Assembly: GCF_013116825.1 (NCBI RefSeq)
Contig: NZ_JABFNS010000072.1
Location: 1-45,391 of the forward strand
Reading direction: 5' to 3'
DNA: 45,391 nt
Origin: Myxococcus xanthus
Lineage (GTDB): Bacteria; Myxococcota; Myxococcia; Myxococcales; Myxococcaceae
The notes beneath the pieces are model-generated. The model worked only from the letters and a program-made list of their open reading frames with translations. It had not been told where the DNA came from and searched no databases. Of this stretch, positions 8,899 to 16,978 are shown piece by piece. The stretch's first letter is position 1, and every line of letters starts with the position of its first letter. The position numbers and the translations under genes were made by a program.

Positions 8899-11800
8899 TC
8901 AGGCGGTCTGGACGCGGGACTTCGAGGGACGGCGGACGGTGGGGTGAGCTTCTTCGTGGGCACGCTGGGCGTTCAGGTCGAAGAGGCGGTCGAGGACTTC
9001 GTCCTCAAAGGCTTCGAGCTGTTTGGGAGTGGCGTCGCAGTACGGAGGGGCGTGGATGTCATTCCCGCCGTAGGCGTCCAGGACAGCCTGGTCCACGGCC
9101 ACGTGCAGGTCCCGCAGGCGCTGCGTCGCGGCGTCGGTGACCGACTTGTCCTTGAGCCGGTTGTACGTCGTCGTCAGGCCGATGTTGTTGACCTGCATGT
9201 ATTGGCTGCGCTCAAGATGGAGCCGTTCGCCTATCGCATTGAGCGCTGAGGTGCTTGCGGAGTCCGGGAAGGGGAAGGTCTCGAAGCAGTCGCTCGGTGC
9301 GTAACGAAGATCGTTGCGCATGGAGGATGACAGCAAACGTGCCCAGACTTCATGCACACGTGATTGCAACACCGTAAGCCAGTGGTCTTGTTCCACTGGA
9401 ATGACAACGACGCCCTCACTGAAGATCGTAGAGGACTGCTGCCAGGAGAACATCAGATGCTTCGAGACTCGAGAGGTCGTGAGGCAACGGCTTAGCGGGC
9501 AAAGCGCTTCGTAGAGAGCCGGAGTCGTCTCGCCAAATCGCCACCAATACTTTCGGCGAGCATCGCGCTTGTTCTTGTCTCGCTCAGGTTTTACCAATTC
9601 CCGTACAATGCGAATGAGGTCGGGCCAGCGCTCAGCTTCGGCTAAATCCATTTGCCCAAAGTTGATGACATGCCTTTCAAGGCTCGGCCTGGGGTCGGAG
9701 TTGATTTCTTCTCCGCCCACATAGCGAAAGATGCGTTCCGCGTTCCTCGGTGACTTCGCGACGAGCGTTGCTCGCTGCTCGGAGCTGAGCACGAACCCCA
9801 TTCCAAGGACGATGCATCCCTGAAAGCTCTTCCCCGTGTTGGCGGTGAGCACCACGGGGTCTGCTCGCTCGGGTTTTCCTCTCAGTCGAGAGTTGAGGTG
9901 CTTTACGGGCAGGCGGTCCAGCCGTGGCTCCAACTTCAAGTCTGAGACATGGCCCTTCGCCAGATGCACCACGGACACCGAGACGTTGGCGCCAGCCACC
10001 GGCCACTTCATGGAGCGCACGGCGTCGTAGAGGTGGCCGCCGTGGTCCACCAAGTACTTCAGTCCTGTGGCCCTCGTGTCCCCCTGCGCGATGGTGTTGG
10101 TGGCGATGAATCCGAAGCTGCCGTGTTCACCCAGCAGATGGAACGCACGGCGGAAGAAGTGCGCGGAGACATCCGCGTTGCCGTGCGCACCCTCATGAAC
10201 CGCCTGGAGCCAAGGGAGGTAGTTCTCTCCGCCCGTCTCGATGATGGCGTTCTTTCCCGCGAACGGCGGGTTCCCGACGAACCCATCGATCCATGCAGCC
10301 TTGTTGGGCTGCTCGTTGTCGAGCGGATCCGGCCGGCTCCCGTGGAAAACCTCCGGGAACTCCAGTGGCCAGTGGAACGTCCATGACGGCGCGGAGAACG
10401 CCGCGATGTCTGCCGGCATGGGAGGCGGAACCCCATTCTTCGCCTTGGACAGCCACGCCCCAATCAGGTCCAACCGGCGGACGCGCTCATTCTCCCGCTC
10501 CTTGTCCGAGCCATGGGCGAAGAACGCCCCGACGCACGCGTTGGCGATCCGCTTGATGTCCTCCAACGCCGCATCCGCGTCGCGGAGAAGCCCCTCCTTC
10601 ACCCGGCCGGGCTCCAGGTCCAACTGCAGCGGCTTGCGCTCAGGCCCTTCCAGGTCGAGCGCGAGTTGGAGGATTTTCTCGCGCTTCTCCAGCGAGCTTT
10701 TCAGCGCCTTCGAAATGAACGCCCAGGACAGCTCCGACTGCTTCTTGCTGGTCGGAATCCAGTGGAACGCTTGAAGCTGATCCAGGTCGAGCCCGACCAA
10801 CGAATCCCCGCACTTGAGCGCATGGTCCAGGAATGTGAAGGGCTCCGTCTTCGCCAACGTCACGAGCCACAGCGACAGCTTCGCGAGCTTCACGGCCCAT
10901 GGATTCTTGTCCACGCCGTACAGGCATCGCTGGGCCACCAGACGACGTGCCCGCATCACCTCGTCCTCGTGCTTGTCGCGCTTCAGTACGCCCTCACGTG
11001 TCCAGGCGGCGACAACCTGGTCCGCGAGAAAGCGGCAGGACTCCACCAGGAACGCACCCGACCCCATGGCCGGGTCGCAGATCTTCAGGTTGAGGAGTCT
11101 TTCTGAGGACGGCTGCGGCCCCATCGTCTTGAGCAAAGGCTCCAGCGCCCGGCGGACGATGGGTGATGACAGACTTCGAGGCGTGTAGTGGCTGCTGGTC
11201 CGTCGCCGCTCGTCGCCAGGCTGGAGTACCAACTGGGATGCTCGCCGTGTCTCGGTCCCCTTCACGCGGTACGGCTCCAGCGCGGTCAAGACCGTCTGCT
11301 GCGTGGAAGCCAGCTCCAGCGCCTTCGACAGGGCTTTCACCGCCTTCGCATCGAGGCCCGCCTCCTCTTCCAGCCATGCCGCACGCCGCGTCGAGGGCTG
11401 GGCCAGCACCTCGTTCACGGAGACCCATACCTTCGAAGGCTTGAGGCAGATTCCAGGACCAGTCAGGCGCTTCACGTGGAAGCCCATCAGGCCCTCGTAC
11501 ACGGAGCCGATCTGCTCCACGTCGAGCGACTTGAAGCTCAGTCGCTGTCCCTTGAGGAAGATGAGCCGCTCCAGGACCTGGAGGACCGTCTCGTCATCAA
11601 TGGGAGGCACCCGCGCATCCGTGCCCGCATCGGCGGGACTCGCGCTTCCCAGGAAGGGGAACGTGTCAGGGTCGAAGAGCTGTCCGCGCCGTGCCGGCAT
11701 TCGCAGCTTGTCGTGCGAGGCTCCGAGGTAGATGCACCGGAAGAGCGCCAGCAACCGAGGCCACGCGCCGAAGCGCCGGTTCATCGAATCGGGGTATTGG

Positions 11801-12816
11801 CTGGAGTCCTCGACGAGTTGCGCGTGAAGTGCCTTGACCGACAGGTCATCGCGGTATGGCTCCTGGCCAACGGGAAGCAGGCCTTGGTCCTCCGCGTAGA
11901 GGATGAAGACGAGCCGCAAGAGCGTGGAGAGGAGCCCGCCGTAGACATGGTCCTCACCTTGCGAGAGTGCCTCGTCCAGGGCCCGGGAGCCATCCCGTTC
12001 AGCGGCCGTCTCGAAACCCGCGAGGAGGATGCCGAGCGATTCCAAGACCTGGCCGGCCAGTTCGTCGGTGACATCCGCCTGCCGGCGGCGTGACTGCTCT
12101 AGGAGCGCGGGAAGCTGATGCTCGGGCAGCACGCCGAAGAGACGGCGCACGTGCAGGAGCATCACCATCGCGTCGAACAGCGAACGACCGCTGGCGGTGA
12201 CGATGTCCTTGAACCGGAAGGTGATGTGACCTGACGTCTCTCCGTGGGGCGCATAGACCAGGCGCACGGAGTCCCCGTTGAACAGCAGACCGATGGGGAC
12301 ACGGGCCGCGCGCAGCAGGCGGTCGAACTTGGCGGTTGGCTCGTAGAACCACGCGCCCGTGGTATCTTCCTTCTTGTCCAGGTCCAACCCGGCCGGCAGC
12401 TCCCAGGTCAGGAGCGCGAAGCCTTCGGCGGCGCGGCTGATGGGCGTGGAATCATCCGGCAACCCTTCCGGCTTCGCGGGAGGAAGCCCTCGTCGCAACA
12501 GCCCCCGCGTGGGCTTGAGCGTCTGTTGCCCCTCCGCGATATCGAGCTGGAGGTCCTCCGGAAACACCGTGGTGAAATCATCCTCGGTGTAGCCCAGTAC
12601 CTCCCGGAGGAAGCGCGGGACATCCGTCACGCGAGGTGACTCCCGGCCCGCCAGCAGGACGAACCGCGACTGCGCGGACACCGGCAGGCGCTGCATGCAC
12701 TGCGCGTCCTCGAGAACCGGGATGGAGACCACCAGTCCTTCGATGGGCTGCGCCATCCCCATCCATGTCTGGTGATAGCGACGCTCGACGTCCCCGCCAA
12801 AGTTCTGGCCGTTCAT
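8899..12816 (-). CDS. drmMI: DrmMI, adenine-specific DNA methylase of class 1 DISARM
   Basis: This protein of about 1305 residues is an Eco57I-like N6-adenine methyltransferase. The SAM-binding motif I is DPAMGSGAFLVESC near residue 582 and the catalytic motif IV is GNPPFAGKNAI near 848. A long N-terminal region precedes them, and a target-recognition-type region follows (KYWWRFGE, RVSKHLMFSW, and the FETFPFPD motif typical of type IIG-like methylases). In class 1 DISARM this enzyme marks host DNA so that the helicase complex acts on unmarked DNA. The ATG at 12816 forms TGATG with the drmD stop, indicating coupling; an in-frame GTG at 12834 is possible. DNA around 9.3-9.7 kb, within the recognition region, has about 50-55% GC, well below its surroundings, which suggests a swapped specificity segment. 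The target motif cannot be predicted from sequence alone. Confidence 0.93.
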   Translation of the reverse strand: MNGQNFGGDVERRYHQTWMGMAQPIEGLVVSIPVLEDAQCMQRLPVSAQSRFVLLAGRESPRVTDVPRFLREVLGYTEDDFTTVFPEDLQLDIAEGQQTLKPTRGLLRRGLPPAKPEGLPDDSTPISRAAEGFALLTWELPAGLDLDKKEDTTGAWFYEPTAKFDRLLRAARVPIGLLFNGDSVRLVYAPHGETSGHITFRFKDIVTASGRSLFDAMVMLLHVRRLFGVLPEHQLPALLEQSRRRQADVTDELAGQVLESLGILLAGFETAAERDGSRALDEALSQGEDHVYGGLLSTLLRLVFILYAEDQGLLPVGQEPYRDDLSVKALHAQLVEDSSQYPDSMNRRFGAWPRLLALFRCIYLGASHDKLRMPARRGQLFDPDTFPFLGSASPADAGTDARVPPIDDETVLQVLERLIFLKGQRLSFKSLDVEQIGSVYEGLMGFHVKRLTGPGICLKPSKVWVSVNEVLAQPSTRRAAWLEEEAGLDAKAVKALSKALELASTQQTVLTALEPYRVKGTETRRASQLVLQPGDERRRTSSHYTPRSLSSPIVRRALEPLLKTMGPQPSSERLLNLKICDPAMGSGAFLVESCRFLADQVVAAWTREGVLKRDKHEDEVMRARRLVAQRCLYGVDKNPWAVKLAKLSLWLVTLAKTEPFTFLDHALKCGDSLVGLDLDQLQAFHWIPTSKKQSELSWAFISKALKSSLEKREKILQLALDLEGPERKPLQLDLEPGRVKEGLLRDADAALEDIKRIANACVGAFFAHGSDKERENERVRRLDLIGAWLSKAKNGVPPPMPADIAAFSAPSWTFHWPLEFPEVFHGSRPDPLDNEQPNKAAWIDGFVGNPPFAGKNAIIETGGENYLPWLQAVHEGAHGNADVSAHFFRRAFHLLGEHGSFGFIATNTIAQGDTRATGLKYLVDHGGHLYDAVRSMKWPVAGANVSVSVVHLAKGHVSDLKLEPRLDRLPVKHLNSRLRGKPERADPVVLTANTGKSFQGCIVLGMGFVLSSEQRATLVAKSPRNAERIFRYVGGEEINSDPRPSLERHVINFGQMDLAEAERWPDLIRIVRELVKPERDKNKRDARRKYWWRFGETTPALYEALCPLSRCLTTSRVSKHLMFSWQQSSTIFSEGVVVIPVEQDHWLTVLQSRVHEVWARLLSSSMRNDLRYAPSDCFETFPFPDSASTSALNAIGERLHLERSQYMQVNNIGLTTTYNRLKDKSVTDAATQRLRDLHVAVDQAVLDAYGGNDIHAPPYCDATPKQLEAFEDEVLDRLFDLNAQRAHEEAHPTVRRPSKSRVQTA

Positions 12817-15800
12817 CAGCGCGCCCCCGGCCACAGGTAGACCATGCCCACGGGCACCAAGCGGGCGACCCGCACAGCGTAGGTGGCCTTCAAGGATTCA
12901 GGCTGTTCGACGAGTTCCCTTCCGAGCGCTGTCAATCGCTGTTCAAGGTGCACCTTGTCCCTCCTCCACTGGTCCTGCTCCGCCCGGGCGTCGAGCTTGA
13001 GCTCAAGCTGCGCGCTCAATGCCTCCTGGATGGCCTCCCGCTGCGTCAGGAGAATCTGTGTCAGCGCCTTGGCTTCGGACGCCCCCCGCGCCGCCAACTT
13101 CTTGCGAGCCCCCTGCTCTCGCACCGAGGCCTGCTCCTCAATGGCGGGCCAGAGCTTCGAGAAGTCGGACTCGACACTGGCCAGCAGCCGTTTCTGGACA
13201 GCCTTGGATATCGCGGAGAGCGCGGGCGCTTCCGCCAGCGTGGTCTCCAGTTGGTCGATCGCCTTGCGGTCCGCCTCGTCCGCGAAGGGCTTCAGGTGCC
13301 CGCGGCCGCCGCCGTCCAGCCACCTTGCTGAAACAGAGACCACCTCGTCATGGAGCCGCGCGGCGCCCTCGCCAAAGAGCGACAACCGGCCGAAGACGAT
13401 GACGCGCGCCACTGCGTCGCGTTGGGTCTGGACTACCGTGACACGGCTCAGGTCGTTCGCGGAGAACCCCTGCGCCAGGAACCGCTGGAGCACCCGCTGG
13501 ACGAGCGGATGGGACAGGTGCAGGTGGACGAGCTTGCTGGAAACGCCCGGAGGTGCATCGAAGACGACGGGAGACAGGGGGCGCTTACGCCACTCCCATG
13601 CTGCCTCGTCGCGCTCCCGGCGCGGACGAATGGAATCCAAAGTCGTGCTCCACGAAGCAGGAAGAGCGGGGACCTTCCAGGCCTCCAGCGTCCGGCCCTC
13701 TTCCGTGATGGCCTCCCGCTCCAACCGGCCCGCGCCGGCCAGCTCGAACCCCACGTCCAGCGCATCGCGCAGCAGGACAGGATTGAAGTCCATCACCTGG
13801 CCGCTGCGATCGCGGAGCTCTCCAATCGCATCCAGTTCCTTGCGCAGGGATTGGAGCGTGCGCTGGGACTCCAGTTCCCGCTTCGTCACCTCCGTGCGAG
13901 TCGAGGTCGCGGCGCGGGCGAGGCGCTCCAGCGTGCCCTTCGTGATGCCCGAGGCGAGGGCATCGTGCATCTGGTCCATCAGCACGCAGCCCAGGCTGCC
14001 CAGCTCGCGCGTGATGGTCTCTACCTTGCGCGCGAGGGTGTCGAGCACCACATCCTCGGCGCGCTGGCCGTAGATGAAGTAGCCACAGCGCACGGTGGAC
14101 GCGGGTTGCAAGGCACGGTCGATTCGACCGTTGCGCTGCTCCATGCGTGAGGGATTCCACGGAACGTCGATGTGGAAGAGGTCCGCGCAGTGGCCTTGCA
14201 GATTGATGCCTTCGCGCGCTGCGTCGGTCGCGAGGAGGACCCGCACGGGGAACTCCTCCATCGCGCCGTTGAAGGCGGCCTGCACCTCCGCGCGCTTCAC
14301 GTCATCAATGCCGCCCGTCAGCATGAGGATGCGCTCATCACCTCGTTGGGTCCCCTCGAAGGCGGCGGTGAGCTGCTCCTTGAGGTAGCGGAGCGTGTCG
14401 CCATACTCGGTAAAAATGATGACCCGGCGGGGCTTCCACGCGGCGCCTCGGGTGAGCGGGCATTGGTGCTTGCGAATCCAGTGGAGCAGGGCCCGCAGCT
14501 TCGCGTCCCGGGCAGCGCGGTGCCGGGCGCTCAGCTTGAGCATGTCATCCAGGAGCTTGCGCGCCTGGACGCTGGCGGACAGATCCTGACTGTGCTCGCG
14601 GATGGTCTCCGCGAACGACAGCTCGAGTGCGTCGTCCGTCTCGCCGTGCTCCTCGGACTCAGGAGCCGTGTCGCCGGTGAGCGCTCCGCCGTCGGGAGCC
14701 AGCGCCCCCGCGCCGAAGGCCGCCGCGTGGATGGAGAGGGTGCGGTGGAACGCCTCGATGCTGGAGAGGAGGCGCTTCTGGAGGTTGATGAAGACCAGGC
14801 GCCCCTGCTTCGTGCCGGGCGCCATGAGCTCCGTGTAGCGCGCGAGCTTCTGGGACAGTTCCAGTTCCGGGGCGGAGGCTTCGCCCAGGTCGACACGCTG
14901 CTCGACGGTCTTTCCGTCCGGGGCGAGCCATTCTGCGTGCCAGCGTCCCGAGTCATGCGTCAGCCGCACGCCCACCACGTGCCGCTCGGGGTAGCGCTGT
15001 GAACTGCCCAGGGCGCGAAGGTCGCCCTTGAGCCGGCGCACCATGACGGGAGCCAGCTGTGTTTCGCGGACGCGGGTGCCCCGCGTGAAGCGCTGTGGGT
15101 CCAACATCTCCAGCAGTGCGGAGAAGCTGTTGGAGTGGCCGTTGTGGGGCGTAGCGGAGAGGAAGAGCCGGTGCTCGAAGCGCTCCGCCAGTGAGCGGAT
15201 GCTGCGAGTGGTCTCCGTGTCGATGGCGTACCGGCTGGCCGATGCGGGCGCGACGACGTGTGCCTCGTCGAGCACCAACAAGGACTTGTGGTGACCCTTC
15301 TCCTCCAGGAGGGTCTTCAGCGGCTCGAAGTACTCGCTGCGCCGCAGCGTCTGGTACGACACGATGAAGCGTGAGTGCGTGGCCCAGACTGGGACCTGGA
15401 AGCCGCGCTCCTGACGGCGGCGGGAAACGAACTCGCTGTTGAAGATTTCGAAGCGCAGACCGAAGCGCTTCTCCATCTCATCGCGCCACTGGAGCGTCAC
15501 CGACGCCGGGCAGACGATGAGGACGCGGTCCACGCGCTGGCGGAGGATGAGCTCCTGCAACACCAGCCCAGCCTCGATGGTCTTTCCGAGACCTACGTCA
15601 TCGGCGATGAAGAGATTCACCCGAGGCAGCTCAAGCGCCTTCTTGAGAGGCGTGAGCTGGTGATTCATCAGGTGGATGCCCGCGCGGAACGGCGCCTGGA
15701 AGAGCCGGGCCTCGGTGGCGGTGACGGAGCTCCACTTGAGCGCGTGCAGATACGCGGCGAAGTGACGGGGTTCGTCGAAACGCTCAGGCGTTCCCAATCC

Positions 15801-16046
15801 ACCCTGTTCGGGCCGGATGACTCGAGCGGCGAGCTCACGCTCCCACAAGACAGACAGGGGACGTCCCTGTGCGTCATCATCGAGACACGTGAGACGAACG
15901 AGGGTGTGTTGCTCCCGCACATCCGAAGGAGCGATGACCTCGTTGACCAGATACTGACGGTGTCGGACTTGCGCGATATCACCCGCGCACGGCATGGGAG
16001 CGATGGGCACGGGAGCAACATGCCGATACAGGCATGTATCGGACAT
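12816..16046 (-). CDS. drmD: DrmD, SNF2-family helicase of class 1 DISARM
   Basis: The product, about 1076 residues, is a SWI2/SNF2-type helicase. Motif I is DDVGLGKTIEAG near residue 152, the DEAH box is LLVLDEAHVV near 260, and motif III is LSATPHNGHSNSF. The second lobe has VIIFTEYGDTLRYLK, ATDAAREGINLQGH (motif V) and QRNGRIDR near 639 (motif VI). A long C-terminal coiled, charged region follows. A SNF2 helicase paired with an adenine methylase upstream of drmABC distinguishes class 1 from class 2 DISARM. The start is uncertain: ATG 16046 is used here, but ATG 15995 (MPCAGDIAQVRHRQYLV), which begins at the conserved region, is equally possible. The inverted repeat at 16023-16042 would lie inside the coding region with the first choice and upstream with the second. 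It is the first gene of the operon. Confidence 0.92.
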   Translation of the reverse strand: MSDTCLYRHVAPVPIAPMPCAGDIAQVRHRQYLVNEVIAPSDVREQHTLVRLTCLDDDAQGRPLSVLWERELAARVIRPEQGGLGTPERFDEPRHFAAYLHALKWSSVTATEARLFQAPFRAGIHLMNHQLTPLKKALELPRVNLFIADDVGLGKTIEAGLVLQELILRQRVDRVLIVCPASVTLQWRDEMEKRFGLRFEIFNSEFVSRRRQERGFQVPVWATHSRFIVSYQTLRRSEYFEPLKTLLEEKGHHKSLLVLDEAHVVAPASASRYAIDTETTRSIRSLAERFEHRLFLSATPHNGHSNSFSALLEMLDPQRFTRGTRVRETQLAPVMVRRLKGDLRALGSSQRYPERHVVGVRLTHDSGRWHAEWLAPDGKTVEQRVDLGEASAPELELSQKLARYTELMAPGTKQGRLVFINLQKRLLSSIEAFHRTLSIHAAAFGAGALAPDGGALTGDTAPESEEHGETDDALELSFAETIREHSQDLSASVQARKLLDDMLKLSARHRAARDAKLRALLHWIRKHQCPLTRGAAWKPRRVIIFTEYGDTLRYLKEQLTAAFEGTQRGDERILMLTGGIDDVKRAEVQAAFNGAMEEFPVRVLLATDAAREGINLQGHCADLFHIDVPWNPSRMEQRNGRIDRALQPASTVRCGYFIYGQRAEDVVLDTLARKVETITRELGSLGCVLMDQMHDALASGITKGTLERLARAATSTRTEVTKRELESQRTLQSLRKELDAIGELRDRSGQVMDFNPVLLRDALDVGFELAGAGRLEREAITEEGRTLEAWKVPALPASWSTTLDSIRPRRERDEAAWEWRKRPLSPVVFDAPPGVSSKLVHLHLSHPLVQRVLQRFLAQGFSANDLSRVTVVQTQRDAVARVIVFGRLSLFGEGAARLHDEVVSVSARWLDGGGRGHLKPFADEADRKAIDQLETTLAEAPALSAISKAVQKRLLASVESDFSKLWPAIEEQASVREQGARKKLAARGASEAKALTQILLTQREAIQEALSAQLELKLDARAEQDQWRRDKVHLEQRLTALGRELVEQPESLKATYAVRVARLVPVGMVYLWPGAR
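16023..16042. promoter_or_regulatory. Inverted repeat at the drmD start (candidate operator)
   Basis: Two perfect 8-bp arms, CCGATACA and TGTATCGG, flank a 4-bp spacer (GGCA on the + strand). It sits at the first codons of drmD or just upstream of them, depending on which start is used. The arms share CCGATA/TATCGG with a second palindrome about 70 bp away, which argues for a dimeric DNA-binding protein. No such regulator is encoded in the window. Confidence 0.5.
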
Positions 16047-16087
16047 ACTCCCCCGGAGGTATGGAACTGCGTCATCAAGCCAAATAG

Positions 16088-16118
16088 GCTGAGGCGCCGA
16101 TACGTTTATCGGCTCAGC
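16088..16118. promoter_or_regulatory. Second inverted repeat upstream of drmD (candidate operator or hairpin)
   Basis: The core is GCCGATA-CGTT-TATCGGC (16096-16113), a perfect 7-bp inverted repeat. Outer arms GCTGA (16088-16092) and TCAGC (16114-16118) extend it to a 12-bp stem with a 3-nt bulge (GGC). The core half-site CCGATA is the same as in the repeat at 16023-16042, but the centre is 4 bp shorter. It could be an operator, an RNA leader hairpin for drmD, or both. It lies in the gap shared with the divergent HNH gene. Confidence 0.5.
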
Positions 16119-16308
16119 GCAGAAGCCTTCGCAGCCAGGGTGAGGCCTTCTCCGTGGATGCGGCTCGACTCCGCCCCGACGCGAGATCCAAGGCACCGCG
16201 CTCGCCAAGGCCTGCAGGCTCGCCGCACGGCGTCACCAAGGCCGCCGACTTGCTGGGACGAGGAACCTGGAGTGATCTCGAGCCCGAGCCTCGCACGGTG
16301 GGGGAACG

Positions 16309-16707
16309 ATGGCAGGGAAGCTGAAGACACGGGTCAACTCCAGCGGCTACAACCAGTTCTGGGACAAGGACGAGCAGCGTTGGGTCTTCACGCACCGTCG
16401 GGTCGCCGAGAAGAAGATCGGGCGCGAACCCGTTCCCGGCGAGGAGGTCCACCACATCAACGGTGACAAGACGGACAATCGCCGCCGGAACCTCGTTGTC
16501 CTCAAGGGCAGCGTCCACGACCGCGTCCACCAAGAAGATCCTGATGCCTGCTTCCGCTGCGGAAGGTCCGGCCACTGGGCTGAGGACTGCTACGCGGCGA
16601 CGGACTTCGAGGGAGATGACATCGACGAGGACGACGGGGAGGACGACCTCGACGATGGATACGACGATGAGGACGAGGACTGGGACGATGAGGATGACGA
16701 CTACTGA
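16309..16707 (+). CDS. Small HNH-type protein with CCHC zinc knuckle and acidic tail
   Basis: The 132-residue product has three parts. Residues about 25-78 form an HNH-like nuclease core: EVHHINGDKTDNRRRNLVVL (His48-His49, Asn61) followed by H70 and H74, the pattern of phage and homing HNH enzymes. Residues 81-94 (CFRCGRSGHWAEDC) are a perfect C-x2-C-x4-H-x4-C zinc knuckle, a fold that usually binds single-stranded nucleic acid. From about residue 99 to the end nearly every residue is Asp or Glu, resembling DNA-mimic or autoinhibitory tails. The ATG at 16309 has a good GGGGGAA ribosome-binding site. It is transcribed away from drmD and shares its upstream gap, so it may be a DISARM accessory, a mobile-element passenger or unrelated. 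Nuclease activity is inferred, not shown. Confidence 0.8.
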   Translation: MAGKLKTRVNSSGYNQFWDKDEQRWVFTHRRVAEKKIGREPVPGEEVHHINGDKTDNRRRNLVVLKGSVHDRVHQEDPDACFRCGRSGHWAEDCYAATDFEGDDIDEDDGEDDLDDGYDDEDEDWDDEDDDY

Positions 16708-16824
16708 GCGCCATCGCCCCCTCTGGCCCGGGTAGTACCGGGGTCCCACGTCCCATGCCGGCAGGCTGTTCTTTGCCAGCATCCCCGCGTGACCGCTCCT
16801 GAAACGAGCGAACGACCTCACCAG

Positions 16825-16841
16825 GGCGTTGGGCCAACGCC
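16825..16841. repeat. Short perfect palindrome between the HNH gene and ssrA
   Basis: GGCGTTGG and CCAACGCC are 8-bp arms around one base. It lies in the 219-bp gap between the HNH gene and the ssrA terminator. It could be a protein-binding site, a transcript hairpin for the HNH gene or a recombination site; nothing else in the gap decides between these. A weaker repeat (GGCCAG / CTGGCC, 16881-16900) lies downstream. Confidence 0.35.
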
Positions 16842-16925
16842 GGTACCTGCCCCCGGCAAGCGCTGCACAGGAGCAGTGGGGGCCAGTTTCACTGCTGGCC
16901 GTGGCCGGCGGCCGCTGGCTTCTAC

Positions 16926-16967
16926 GAAAAAGAAAGCCCCGGCTCGCCTGATGGCGGCCGGGGCCTT
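16926..16967 (-). terminator. Rho-independent terminator of ssrA
   Basis: On the minus strand, just past the tmRNA 3' end, GCCCCGGC/GCCGGGGC (8 bp) continues, after a one-base bulge, into CGCC/GGCG around the loop TGAT (ATCA on the transcript). The stem is followed by TTTCTTTTT. This is a strong intrinsic terminator. Confidence 0.9.
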
Positions 16968-16978
16968 GCTACATCCAG

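Noticed and set aside
5633-8947. An open frame of about 1100 codons on the + strand opposite drmA
   Set aside because: It is the mirror frame of a high-GC gene; its translation is low-complexity His/Arg/Gly/Ala-rich and has no family motifs. Similar long mirror frames opposite the OmpA gene, pnp and infB were rejected for the same reason.
3041-16707. BREX, restriction-modification type I/III or Dnd/Ssp instead of DISARM
   Set aside because: There is no BrxL, PglZ, BrxC, HsdR/HsdS or DndCD-like sequence; DUF1998 plus PLD plus two helicases and an adenine methylase fits class 1 DISARM only.
16114-16821. A minus-strand open frame across the HNH gene with repeated Val/Leu/Asp
   Set aside because: It is the antisense reading of the acidic-tail codons and has no credible start or domain.
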